Assembly (NCBI GenBank): GCA_963772935.1
Contig: CAVYZK010000009.1
Coordinates: forward strand, 496,001 to 560,000
DNA length: 64,000 nt
Direction of reading: 5' to 3'
Source: JANNNF01 sp963772935
GTDB lineage: Bacteria; Pseudomonadota; Alphaproteobacteria; Rhodobacterales; Rhodobacteraceae
Shown here: in pieces, positions 24,233 to 33,167 of the stretch
How the letters are laid out: every line of letters begins with the position of its first letter
Position numbering within the stretch: position 1 is the stretch's first letter
Notes under the pieces: generated by a model
Told to the model about the DNA's origin: nothing
Databases searched by the model: none
Seen by the model: the letters and a program-made list of their open reading frames with translations, nothing else
Position numbers and translations under genes: made by a program

Positions 24233-25096
24233 ATGCTGCGACTGATCTGCCTGCTGGTCTGTCTGGCCGCCCCCGCCTGGGCTGACCGCCAAGAGGTGCG
24301 GCTTGGGGACCGGTTCTATCTGATCGACCTGCCAGACCGCCCGACCGATGCGCCGATGATTCTGGCGCTGCATGGCGGGGGCGGCAACCCGGCGCAGTTT
24401 GCCCGTAACAGCCAGCTTGCCAAACCCGCCCTCGCCGATGGCTATGCGGTGATCTGGCCTGCGGGCACCGCGCGGTTCGGTCGGTTTCTGACATGGAATG
24501 GCGGCTATTGCTGTGGTCACGCCGCCGAGGCTGGAGTGGATGATCTGGCGTTCCTGGATGCTGTGATCGCCGATGCGGGGCAGCGGTTCGGGCTGAACAC
24601 GGGCCGTGTGTATCTGACCGGCATGTCGAACGGGTCGATCATGGCCGAAACCTATGCCGCACAGCGCCCCGGCAAGGTGCGGGCGGTGGCGGGGGTGTCG
24701 GGCACGATGGATGCCAGCGTCCGGGTGCGCGGGCCGGTGCCGCTGCTGCTGATCCACGGCACGGCGGATACTCAGGTGCCCTATGCGGGCGGCACCGGGG
24801 CCAATAGCCTGACAAAGACCGAGTTTTCGCCGGTTGACGCCGTGATCAAGGCCTTCCGCCGCCCCTTGCGCGGCCATGTGTCAGAGGATGCGCAATTGAT
24901 CGACCCCGAGGTTGACGGCACCTCGGTGATCCAGATGGACTGGACCGATGACAAGGGCCACGTCCTGATCCGCTTGCTGAAGATCGACGGCGGCGGCCAC
25001 ACCTGGCCCGGCGGGCGGCGCAGCAATTGGCAGGGGGGCACAGAGGATATCGTGGCAAATGCCGAGATTTTGCACTTCTTCTCGCTGCATCCTTAG
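24233..25096 (+). CDS. Secreted esterase, LpqC/PHB depolymerase family
   Basis: A 287-residue periplasmic or secreted serine hydrolase. A signal peptide covers about residues 1-17 (ending PAWA). The oxyanion region is ALHGGGGN, the nucleophile is Ser132 in GMSNGS, and the Asp and His regions are HGTADTQVPY and GGGHTWPGG. This is the polyhydroxybutyrate depolymerase/feruloyl esterase-like family (LpqC, COG3509). ATG 24233 is preferred over GTG 24224 because GGAG lies eight bases upstream. bdhA, the hydroxybutyrate dehydrogenase, is 30 kb away, so no operon link. Substrate not determined. Confidence 0.85.
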   Translation: MLRLICLLVCLAAPAWADRQEVRLGDRFYLIDLPDRPTDAPMILALHGGGGNPAQFARNSQLAKPALADGYAVIWPAGTARFGRFLTWNGGYCCGHAAEAGVDDLAFLDAVIADAGQRFGLNTGRVYLTGMSNGSIMAETYAAQRPGKVRAVAGVSGTMDASVRVRGPVPLLLIHGTADTQVPYAGGTGANSLTKTEFSPVDAVIKAFRRPLRGHVSEDAQLIDPEVDGTSVIQMDWTDDKGHVLIRLLKIDGGGHTWPGGRRSNWQGGTEDIVANAEILHFFSLHP

Positions 25097-25107
25097 GTGG
25101 GGCCGCC

Positions 25108-25577
25108 TTAGCCAAGCGCCCGCAGCATCAGCGCAATTGCATGGTCCACCGTGGCCTGCCGCACCTGCGCACGGCCAATGGCGCCAAACTCCACCGTCTG
25201 AACGAATGTCGGCTGGCCGTGCTTGGCGAGGCCAAAGCACACCCGCCCTTCGGGCTTGAACGCCGATCCACCGGGGCCAGCGATGCCCGTGACGGCCACC
25301 GCCATCACCGCATCAGACCGGGCCAAGGCACCGTCCGCCATGGCGCGTGCGACGGGTTCCGACACCGCGCCATCAGTGGCGATCAGGTCGGCGGGCACGC
25401 CCAGCATCGTCGGTCTTGGCGGCGTTGGAATAGGTCACGAACCCCCGGTCAAACACATCGGACGACCCCGCCACATCGGTCAGCGCGGCAGAGATCATGC
25501 CGCCTGTGCAGCTTTCGGCGGTGGCAATCCGCACGCCCCAATAGCGGGCGGCTGTCAGCAGGTCCTCGAACGCTCAT
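25108..25577 (-). CDS. CinA C-terminal domain (nicotinamide-nucleotide amidohydrolase), two +1 frame breaks
   Basis: A single-domain CinA/PncC-type amidohydrolase of about 155 residues after correction, converting NMN to nicotinic acid mononucleotide. The hallmark IATAESCTGGMISAAL is in a middle frame. The N-terminus (MSV) requires removal of a base at 25568, and the remainder (MLGVPADLIA onward, with VAVTGIAGPGGS) requires removal of one near 25408. It follows pgpA with an ATGA overlap and closes the ispDF-pgpA-cinA operon. The order is standard for Rhodobacterales in my recollection, supporting an intact gene with sequencing errors. Confidence 0.85.
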
Positions 25578-26071
25578 CGCAGCAAAATCCCATGCGCGAC
25601 CCCTGCCGCCACGATCACGCCAAGCCCGGCGAACAGCCCGGCCCACAGATCATCCAACATCACCCCCGCCGCATCGTGGCGGCGGTCGGCGCGGCCCACC
25701 AGCCAGGGTTTCCAGATGTCGAACAGGCGGAACAACACAAACGCCGCGACCCAGCCGGGGTAGGCGGCATAGGCCCAATCCTCCATCCCCCGGTTCCAGA
25801 ACGCGGCGGCGGGGAACAGCAGCGCCAGCCACTGGCCGGCCACTTCGTCGATCACGAACTCGGACGGGTCTTCGCCGGGGCGGTCGGCAAGTTCGCGCCC
25901 GACAGCCCAGAACCCTGCGGCGGTCACCACGAGTGTTGCCAGCACCAGCACCCAGAACCCCAGATAGCGGTCAATCGCCAGCCCCGACACAATCGCCACC
26001 GCCGACCCCCATGTCCCGGGGGCAGGGCGCAACAGGCCCACGCCAAAGACCGTCGCCACGGCCCGGCTCAT
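25574..26071 (-). CDS. pgpA: Phosphatidylglycerophosphatase A
   Basis: A 165-residue inner-membrane enzyme that dephosphorylates phosphatidylglycerol phosphate in the last step of phosphatidylglycerol synthesis. Features are GVGLLRPAPGTWGS at the N-terminus, the VIDEVAGQWLAL motif with catalytic acidic residues, and FRLFDIWKPW, all PgpA signatures, plus about four transmembrane helices. Start and stop both overlap neighbours by four bases (ispDF before, cinA after), indicating tight coupling. Confidence 0.93.
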   Translation of the reverse strand: MSRAVATVFGVGLLRPAPGTWGSAVAIVSGLAIDRYLGFWVLVLATLVVTAAGFWAVGRELADRPGEDPSEFVIDEVAGQWLALLFPAAAFWNRGMEDWAYAAYPGWVAAFVLFRLFDIWKPWLVGRADRRHDAAGVMLDDLWAGLFAGLGVIVAAGVAHGILLR

Positions 26072-27187
26072 GTCCGCACCAGCACGGCGGTGGCAAGGGC
26101 CGCGATGCCTTCCTCGCGCCCGGTAAATCCCAACCGCTCGGATGTGGTCGCCTTGACCGAGACCAGCCCCATATCCACCCCCATGATCCGCGCGAGTTCT
26201 GCTTGCATATCAACCGCATGCGGCCCGATCTTCGGGCGTTCGCACACCAGCGTCACATCGCAATTGCCCAAGGTATAGCCCCGTTCCCGCGCCAGCCCGA
26301 TGGCATGGGCCAGAAAGATGTGGCTGGCCGCCCCCTTCCACTGCGGGTCCGTTGGCGGGAAATGCCGCCCGATATCGCCCGCAGCCAAAGCGCCATAAAT
26401 CGCATCGGTCAGCGCGTGCATCCCCACATCGGCGTCGGAATGGCCCAGCAAGCCCCGGCCATGCGGCACCCGCACGCCGCAAAGCCAGACGTGATCGCCG
26501 TCGCAAAAGGCATGCACGTCATAGCCGTTGCCCAACCGCACATCCATTCCGCGCCCTTTCAGCAATCCTTCGGCGCGGGCAAAATCCGGCGCATAGGTCA
26601 GTTTCAGATTGTCTTCGTCGCCCTGCACGATTGTAACGTCAAGGCCCGCATCCCGCGCCACCTGCACATCATCCAGACTGCCGCCCGGATGGGCACGGTG
26701 GGCCGCAAGGATGGAGTCAAAGTGAAACGCCTGCGGGGTCTGCGCGCGGAACAACCCGGCGCGGTCTTGGGTGCCCGTCACCAGCCCCGCATTCCCGCGC
26801 CACAGGGCATCGGTCACCGCCAGTGCCGGGGCGGCGGCAGGGTGGTGGTCCAACGCCGCCTCCAGCCGCGCGATCAGCGCAGGCGACACCAAGGGCCGCG
26901 CGCCGTCATGGATCAACACCCGCGTCACGCCCGTGCCCGCAATCGCCTCCAGCGCCGCGCGCACCGACTCTGCCCGCGTGGCCCCGCCGATCACCAGTTC
27001 TGCATCACACCCCAGTTGCCCGCGCCTGATCATCCGGATGGATCACCAGCACCCGGCGCATCCCCGCAAAGGCCGCAAGGCTGTGCGCCACCACAGGTTG
27101 CCCCGCCAGCATCTGCCATTGCTTGGGCACCTCGCCGCCCGCGCGGGTGCCCCGGCCTGCGGCGACGATGATGGCAACGGTGGTCAT
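26068..27187 (-). CDS. ispDF: Bifunctional IspD/IspF enzyme, +1 frame break
   Basis: A fused MEP-pathway enzyme of about 372 residues. The N-terminal 2-C-methyl-D-erythritol 4-phosphate cytidylyltransferase has IIVAAGRGTRAGG and the VPKQW lysine. The C-terminal MECDP synthase has GNGYDVHAF, LGHSDADV and SVKATTSERLGF. The fusion is common in alphaproteobacteria. One extra base near 27020 (the run CGGG before CAACTG) separates the first 50 or so residues from the rest. Without it the frame reads HPDDQARQLGCDAEL. An unfixed break in the isoprenoid pathway would be lethal, so this is the strongest case for sequencing error. It is the first gene of the operon with pgpA and cinA. Confidence 0.93.
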
Positions 27188-27220
27188 TGGGTGGCTCCGG
27201 TTTGTGTCCCATCTGTCTAC

Positions 27221-27240
27221 GTCACGTCGCCTTGCGTGAC
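27221..27240. promoter_or_regulatory. Inverted repeat in the ispDF/dusB intergenic region
   Basis: GTCACG (27221-27226) and CGTGAC (27235-27240) are perfect inverse complements eight bases apart, in the 188-bp region between divergent ispDF and dusB-ntrBC. It is a candidate operator for either direction. Confidence 0.35.
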
Positions 27241-27322
27241 AATCAGGCCAAGGAACGGGCATATCAGCCTAAATATTGTGCATCGCACGTTTTTCAGTCA
27301 CTATCGTACGTTGCGGTCTTGG

Positions 27323-27335
27323 CCTTGTCACAAGG
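27323..27335. promoter_or_regulatory. Palindrome 40 bases before dusB
   Basis: CCTTGTCACAAGG is a perfect palindrome around a central C, close to the dusB start. It is a candidate regulatory site for the dusB-ntrB-ntrC operon. Confidence 0.35.
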
Positions 27336-27375
27336 TGGGCGCTACCTCTGACTCTGACGCACAAGGAATAGGCAT

Positions 27376-28357
27376 TTGACGTTGCGCCTCGGCCCCGGCC
27401 TAGACATCACCCCGCCCGTGCTTCTGGCCCCCTTGGCCGGAATCACCGACTTGCCGTTTCGCAGGCTGGTGGGGTCATTTGGTGCAGGGCTTGGTGGTGT
27501 CAGAAATGGTGGCGAGCCAAGAGGTGGTGCAAGCCCACCCCGAAATGCGCGCCCGCGCCGAACTGGGCCTGGGCGACCTTGCCACATCCGTGCAACTGGC
27601 GGGACGCGAGCCGTACTGGATGGCCGAGGCTGCAAAGCTGGTTGAAGGGCAGGGGGCACGGATCATCGACATCAACATGGGCTGCCCGTCGAAACGGGTG
27701 ACGACGGGCCTATGCGGCTCGGCGCTGCTGCGCGATCTGGATCTGGCGCTGACGCTGATCGAGGCGGTGGTGGCGGCGGTGTCGGTGCCGGTCACGCTGA
27801 AAACCCGGCTTGGCTGGGACGAGTTCACCCTGAACGCCCCTGACCTTGCCCGCCGTGCCGAAGGCGCGGGGATACGGATGATCACCATCCATGGCCGCAC
27901 CCGCAACCAGTTCTACAAAGGCCGTGCCGACTGGGCCGCCATTCGCGCGGTGAAGGAGGCGGTGACCATTCCGGTGATTGCCAATGGCGATATAACTGAT
28001 GCCACCACCGCCCGCGCGGCTCTGGATGCAAGCGGGGCGGACGGCGTGATGATCGGGCGCGGCGCGCAGGGGGCACCGTGGCGGCTGGCGGAAATCGCCC
28101 ATGCGCTGTTTGGCAGACCCGCCCCGGTGATCCCCGAAGGCCCGGCGCGGGCGGACATGATCGTGCAGCACTACACCGAAATGCTGACGTTCTATGGCCG
28201 CGATCTGGGCCTTCGCGTGGCCCGCAAACATCTGGGCTGGTATCTGGAGGAGGCGGGGCTGGACCATGCCCGCGACGCCATTCTGACCGCAACCGACCCT
28301 GCCTGCGTGATCGACCTGATCCACGGTGCTTTCGCCGAGATGGAGGTGGCCGCATGA
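27376..28357 (+). CDS. dusB: tRNA-dihydrouridine synthase (DusB/NifR3), +1 frame break, TTG start
   Basis: A flavoenzyme that reduces uridine to dihydrouridine in tRNA; about 326 residues after removing one base near 27493 (CTTGGTGG). The first frame gives the LLAPLAGITDLPFRRLV start and the second gives LVVSEMVASQE, INMGCPSKRVTTGLCGSALL, the RTRNQFYKG segment and IANGDI. No ATG fits. TTG 27376 has AAGGA upstream and yields the family N-terminus. It is the nifR3 gene that precedes ntrB-ntrC in Rhodobacter, and its stop overlaps the ntrB start (ATGA). Confidence 0.92.
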
Positions 28358-29454
28358 CGCCCTACCGCGCGCCCTATCCGGTGCCCGGCGTGATCTGGGC
28401 CAGCCTGCCGTTGCCCGCGCTGCTGATCGACGCGGACGGGCGGATTGCCGAGGCCAACCCTGCGGCAGAGACGTTCATGAACGCCTCTATTCGCAGCCTG
28501 CGCGGCCAGCCCGCGTTTGACCGCCTGCATATCAACGCGCCGATGGACGAGGCGCTGACGCGCGCCCGGGCCAACCAGTCGGCGCTGAACATCAACGATG
28601 TGGACGTGACCACCGGGGAACGTGCACCGGTGCAATGCACGATCCACATCGCGCCCATGCACGACAACCCCGGCATGATCATGCTGCTGATTTCACCGCG
28701 TGAAATCGCCGACCGTCTGGGCCGCAGCATGAACGTCAAATCCGCCGCCCGGTCGGCCATCGGCATGGCGGAAATGCTGGCGCATGAAATCAAGAACCCG
28801 CTCGCGGGGATTTCCGGGGCCGCCCAACTGATCTCGATGAACGCAGGGCCAGAGGACCGCGAGCTGACCGAGCTGATCGTCGAGGAAACCCGCCGCATCG
28901 TCAAACTGCTGGAGCAGGTCGAACAGTTCGGCAACATCCGCCCGCCAGATCTGAAACCGGTCAACATCCATGATGCGCTGGACCGGGCGCGCAAATCGGC
29001 ATTGGTGGGTTTTGCCGCCCATATGACGATTGTCGAGGATTACGACCCGTCCTTGCCGCCGACCCATGCCGATATGGACCAGTTGATGCAGGTGTTCCTG
29101 AACCTGATCAAGAACGCGGCCGAGGCCAGCAAGGGCAAGCGCGGCACCATCCGGTTGCACACGTTTTACGACCTGTCGCTGCGCCTGCGCCGCACCGATG
29201 GCGCGCCCGCGGCCCTGCCATTGCAGATTGAAATCATCGACGACGGCCCCGGTATCCCGCCGGATTTTGCCGCCGAGATTTTCGAGCCCTTCGTTTCTGG
29301 CCGTGAAAACGGCACGGGCTTGGGCCTCGCGCTCGTATCCAAAATCATCTCCGACCATGCTGGTTGGATTTCTGTCGACAGCGTCCCCGGACGCACGGTC
29401 TTTCGGGTGTCATTGCCCATGGCCCCCAAAGAAAAACGCAAGGAGCAACGCTGA
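28354..29454 (+). CDS. ntrB: Nitrogen regulation histidine kinase NtrB
   Basis: A 366-residue cytoplasmic sensor kinase/phosphatase. An N-terminal PAS domain (about residues 10-130) precedes the phosphoacceptor His144 in LAHEIKNPLAG. The HATPase_c domain follows, with N box NLIKNAAEA, G1 DDGPGIPP and G2 GTGLGLALV. NtrB senses nitrogen status through PII protein and controls NtrC phosphorylation. It is overlapped with dusB at the start and with ntrC at the stop (TGATG), so the three genes form one operon as in Rhodobacter nifR3-ntrB-ntrC. Confidence 0.95.
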   Translation: MTPYRAPYPVPGVIWASLPLPALLIDADGRIAEANPAAETFMNASIRSLRGQPAFDRLHINAPMDEALTRARANQSALNINDVDVTTGERAPVQCTIHIAPMHDNPGMIMLLISPREIADRLGRSMNVKSAARSAIGMAEMLAHEIKNPLAGISGAAQLISMNAGPEDRELTELIVEETRRIVKLLEQVEQFGNIRPPDLKPVNIHDALDRARKSALVGFAAHMTIVEDYDPSLPPTHADMDQLMQVFLNLIKNAAEASKGKRGTIRLHTFYDLSLRLRRTDGAPAALPLQIEIIDDGPGIPPDFAAEIFEPFVSGRENGTGLGLALVSKIISDHAGWISVDSVPGRTVFRVSLPMAPKEKRKEQR

Positions 29455-30818
29455 TGGATGGCACAGTACTGGTCGCAGATGATGACCGCACAATCCGCAC
29501 GGTGTTGACGCAGGCCCTGACCCGCGCCGGGTGCAAGGTCCACGCGACAAGCAGCCTGATGACCCTGATGCGGTGGGTTGAAGAAGGCAAAGGCGATCTG
29601 GTGATTTCCGACGTGATCATGCCCGATGGCAATGGGCTGGAGGCGCTGCCGCGCATCAGCAAACTGCGCCCCGGCCTGCCGGTGATCGTAATCTCGGCGC
29701 AGAACACCATCATGACGGCCATTCAGGCAGCCGAGGCTGAGGCGTTCGATTACCTGCCCAAACCCTTCGATCTGCCCGACTTGATGAAACGGTCGGCCAA
29801 GGCGCTGGACCAGAAACGCCGCGCGCCCAAAGCCGCCGCCGCCCCGCGTGAGGCGGTGGATGATCTGCCGCTGGTGGGGCGCACCGCCGCCATGCAGGCG
29901 CTGTACCGGCTGGTCGCCCGGGTGATGAACACCGATCTGTCAGTGCTGATCACCGGCGAATCCGGCACTGGCAAAAGCCTGATCGCCCGCGCCATCCATG
30001 ATTTTTCCGACCGGCGCACCTTGCCCTTCGTGGTGGCGCAGGCGTCGGACCTTGCGGGGATGGACGGACCGTCGGCCCTGCTGGCCCGCGCCAAGGGTGG
30101 CAGTCTGGTGTTCGACGAGGTCGCCGATTACGACGACGACGCCCAAGCCCGTGTGGTGCGGATGCTGGATATGCTGGGTGACAACGCGCCCCGCATCATG
30201 GCGACGTCCCAAGTCGATCTCGGTGCGAGGATGGAAGGCGGGGCGTTCCGGTCTGACCTTTACTATCGCCTTGGCGGCGTCTCCTTGCATGTGCCGTCCC
30301 TGCGCGAACGGGTGGATGACATTCCGCTGCTGGCCGAACACTTCCTTGCGCGCGGCGAACGTGACTTTGGCACCGTGCGCCGGTTGTCGAATGAAGCCCG
30401 TGATCTGGTGCGGGCGTATTCCTGGCCCGGCAACGTGCGCCAGTTGGAAAACACCCTACGCCGCCTGATGGTCACCGCGTCCGAGGCCGAGATCGGCCGG
30501 ACCGAGGTCGAGGCCGTGCTGGGCAACCAGCCCGCGATGGAGCCGCTGAAAGGCGGCGGCGAGGGCGAAAAACTGACTGCCTCGGTCGCCCGGCATCTGA
30601 AGCGCTATTTTGATCTGCATGGCGGCCAACTGCCCCCCGCTGGCGTCTACCAGCGCATTCTGCGTGAGGTGGAAATGCCGCTGATCGAGATTGCACTGGA
30701 TGCGACGGCGGGAAATCAGGCCAAATGTGCCGACCTTCTGGGCATCAACCGCAATACTTTGCGCAAGAAGATCACCGAGCTTGATATCCGCGTGACACGG
30801 CGCCGCAAACTGATGTAA
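29454..30818 (+). CDS. ntrC: Nitrogen response regulator NtrC, Rhodobacter type without GAFTGA
   Basis: A 454-residue response regulator with receiver domain (phosphoacceptor Asp53 in ISDVIMPDG, conserved Lys in YLPKPF). The AAA domain has Walker A GESGTGKS near residue 168, Walker B SLVFDEV and WPGNVRQLENT. A C-terminal Fis-type helix-turn-helix follows (NQAKCADLLGINRNTLRKK). The loop that normally contains GAFTGA, the sigma-54 contact, is absent; the sequence goes from QASDLAGM to LLARAKGGSL. This is the known state in Rhodobacter capsulatus NtrC, which activates sigma-70 promoters. It directly follows ntrB with overlapping stop and start codons. Confidence 0.95.
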   Translation: MDGTVLVADDDRTIRTVLTQALTRAGCKVHATSSLMTLMRWVEEGKGDLVISDVIMPDGNGLEALPRISKLRPGLPVIVISAQNTIMTAIQAAEAEAFDYLPKPFDLPDLMKRSAKALDQKRRAPKAAAAPREAVDDLPLVGRTAAMQALYRLVARVMNTDLSVLITGESGTGKSLIARAIHDFSDRRTLPFVVAQASDLAGMDGPSALLARAKGGSLVFDEVADYDDDAQARVVRMLDMLGDNAPRIMATSQVDLGARMEGGAFRSDLYYRLGGVSLHVPSLRERVDDIPLLAEHFLARGERDFGTVRRLSNEARDLVRAYSWPGNVRQLENTLRRLMVTASEAEIGRTEVEAVLGNQPAMEPLKGGGEGEKLTASVARHLKRYFDLHGGQLPPAGVYQRILREVEMPLIEIALDATAGNQAKCADLLGINRNTLRKKITELDIRVTRRRKLM

Positions 30819-30873
30819 AACCGCAACATCAAGCGTGTTCGCCGGGTCATAGGGGAATACGCCGCAAGATGTA

Positions 30874-30889
30874 GGGGCCATGCGGCCCC
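30874..30889 (+). other. Small hairpin between ntrC and ntrY
   Basis: GGGGCC-ATGC-GGCCCC forms a perfect six-pair hairpin 55 bases after ntrC, with no T-run. It could attenuate or process the ntrBC-ntrYX transcript. Confidence 0.3.
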
Positions 30890-30914
30890 AAGCGGGGACG
30901 GTTTGGATCGCGCG

Positions 30915-33164
30915 ATGCGCAGCAATACCTGGCTGAAACTGATGCGCCTGCGCCGGCAACGGCGGGTGCAGACAGCCATGACGCTTGGGCTGGTGTTCCT
31001 TGGCCCGGTGCTGGTTGTTGTGACGATTCTGGCACTTGGGCCGCTGGCCATGGGGGCGGGGTCGCCCTTTCTGCGGCTGATCCTGCTGGCCGATCTGGTC
31101 TATGTGCTGGCGGTGGCCGCACTTGTGCTTGCGCGCGTCGCCCGCCTGATTGCCGACCGGCGCAGCCAGTCTGCGGGGTCGCGCCTGCACATGCGGCTGT
31201 CAGGCGTCTTTGCCATCATCGCGCTGATTCCGACGATTCTGGTCGCGGTGTTCGCGGTGGTCACGGTGAATGTGGGGCTGGAGGGCTGGTTTTCAGACCG
31301 GGTCCGGTCTGTGGTCGGATCATCGCTGTCGGCGGCGCAGGCTTATGAGGGCGAACAGCGCGCCGATCTGATCGAGGACGCCAACGCCCTTGCGGCCTAT
31401 CTGAACGTGGCCAAGCAATCGACCTTCTTCCTGCGCGATGATCAGTTGCGCCCGATCCTGTCAGACGGGCAGGCGCGTATTCAGCGCGGTTTGAAAGAGG
31501 CCTATCTGATCAACGGCACCGGCACGCTGATGACGCGGGGCGAACGATCCTATCTGTTCGGCTTTGAACAACCGTCTGAGGACGATCTGGCCCGCGCCCG
31601 TGAAGGGGCCCCGGTGATCATTCAGGACTGGACCAACAACGAATTCCGCGCCCTGCTGCATCTGGATGCCTATGCCGACCGCTATCTCTATGTCAGCCGT
31701 CAGGTCGATGGATCGATCCTGTCCTTGCTGGATGAAACGCAGGAAACGGTGCGGCTGTACAATCAGCTTGAATCCGATCGGGGCAAGCTGCTGTTCAACT
31801 TTGGCCTCGCCTATCTGGGGTTCGCGCTGATCCTTATTCTGGCGGCGATCTGGCTGGGGCTGTGGTTTGCGGAACGGCTGTCAAAGCCTGTCGGGCGGCT
31901 GGCGGGGGCAGCGGAGCGGGTGGGCGGCGGCGATCTGGATGTGCGGGTGCCGGAAGAAGACGGTGATGATGAAATCGCCATGCTGGGCCGATTGTTCAAC
32001 CAGATGACGCAACAGTTGAAGGGCCAACGCGAGGCCCTGCTGGACGGCCACCGCCAGACTGAACGGCGGCGGCGGCTGTTTGATTCCGTGCTGTCGAACG
32101 TGACGGCGGGAGTGATCGGGCTGGATGCCGAAGGCCGCATCGACTTTATCAACCGCGCCGCCGAAAAACTGCTGGAACTGCCCGAAGGTCAGGCTGAAAT
32201 CGCGCTGGATGCGGCGGTGCCTGAATTTGCGCAGGTGTTTGACCGCCTGCGCGAAGGGGCGGGGTCGGCGGTGCAAGAGGAAATCCGCCTGACCCGGCGT
32301 GGCAAGCTGGAAAGCCTGCTGGTGCGCATGTCTACCCGGCGCACCGATGCCGGGCGGCTCGAAGGTTATGTGGTGGCGTTTGACGATGTGACCGAACTGG
32401 TGTCAGCCCAACGGTCGGCGGCATGGGGCGATGTGGCCCGCCGTATCGCGCATGAGATCAAGAACCCGCTGACCCCGATTGCCCTGTCTGCTGAACGCAT
32501 CAAACGCAAATTCCGGGGGCAGGTCAATGAACCCGCCGATCTGGATCAATATGCCGATGTGATCATCCGCCAGACCAACGACCTGCGCCGGATTGTAGAC
32601 GAGTTTTCCAAATTTGCCCGGATGCCCGAACCCGACCGCCGCGAGAACAACCTGACGCAGCTGCTGCGTGATGCGCTTGTGTTGCAGGAAAGCGGCCAGC
32701 CGACGGTACGCTTTGTGGCGGATATCCCGGCGGATCCGGTGCTGATGGATATTGACGCCACGATGATTTCGCAGGCCTTGACAAACCTGATCAAGAACGC
32801 CGGGGAAGCCATTGAAACGCTTCAGGAAAAAGGCGCGCCTGTGGGCCATGTGCCCGAAATTCGTATCACCATGCAGGCCGATGATCATGAAGCGGTAATT
32901 CGGATCATGGACAACGGAACCGGCTTGCCACCGGACCGTGCCCGGCTATTTGAACCCTATGTCACCACGCGTGAAAAGGGCACCGGGCTGGGGCTGCCGA
33001 TCGTCAAGAAGATTATCGAGGAACATGGCGGGTCACTGATCCTGACGGATGCCATTGTTTTTGAAGGAAATACCCATGCAGGAGCGATGGCCGAACTGCG
33101 CCTGCCACGCCTTGCAAAGCGCCGCATGGGTCGCAACATCGGGCCGCAGGGCCAAGGGGGTTAA
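30915..33164 (+). CDS. ntrY: Nitrogen/redox sensor histidine kinase NtrY
   Basis: A 749-residue membrane sensor kinase. Two N-terminal helices and a third precede an extracytoplasmic domain (about residues 115-295). A further helix leads into HAMP (LSKPVGRLAGAAERV), then PAS (about 390-490) and the kinase core with His513 in RIAHEIKNPLTPIAL. N box NLIKNAGEAIE and G boxes MDNGTGLPP and KGTGLGLP follow. NtrY with NtrX responds to nitrogen, redox or nitrate signals in alphaproteobacteria. Start ATG 30915 is reported; TTG 30903 in the same frame is possible. The stop is three bases before the ntrX start. Confidence 0.95.
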   Translation: MRSNTWLKLMRLRRQRRVQTAMTLGLVFLGPVLVVVTILALGPLAMGAGSPFLRLILLADLVYVLAVAALVLARVARLIADRRSQSAGSRLHMRLSGVFAIIALIPTILVAVFAVVTVNVGLEGWFSDRVRSVVGSSLSAAQAYEGEQRADLIEDANALAAYLNVAKQSTFFLRDDQLRPILSDGQARIQRGLKEAYLINGTGTLMTRGERSYLFGFEQPSEDDLARAREGAPVIIQDWTNNEFRALLHLDAYADRYLYVSRQVDGSILSLLDETQETVRLYNQLESDRGKLLFNFGLAYLGFALILILAAIWLGLWFAERLSKPVGRLAGAAERVGGGDLDVRVPEEDGDDEIAMLGRLFNQMTQQLKGQREALLDGHRQTERRRRLFDSVLSNVTAGVIGLDAEGRIDFINRAAEKLLELPEGQAEIALDAAVPEFAQVFDRLREGAGSAVQEEIRLTRRGKLESLLVRMSTRRTDAGRLEGYVVAFDDVTELVSAQRSAAWGDVARRIAHEIKNPLTPIALSAERIKRKFRGQVNEPADLDQYADVIIRQTNDLRRIVDEFSKFARMPEPDRRENNLTQLLRDALVLQESGQPTVRFVADIPADPVLMDIDATMISQALTNLIKNAGEAIETLQEKGAPVGHVPEIRITMQADDHEAVIRIMDNGTGLPPDRARLFEPYVTTREKGTGLGLPIVKKIIEEHGGSLILTDAIVFEGNTHAGAMAELRLPRLAKRRMGRNIGPQGQGG

Positions 33165-33167
33165 GCT

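Noticed and set aside
25027..27171. 714-codon plus-strand open frame
   Set aside because: It is antisense to ispDF, pgpA and cinA, with an Arg/Pro/Gly composition typical of shadow frames in high-GC DNA.
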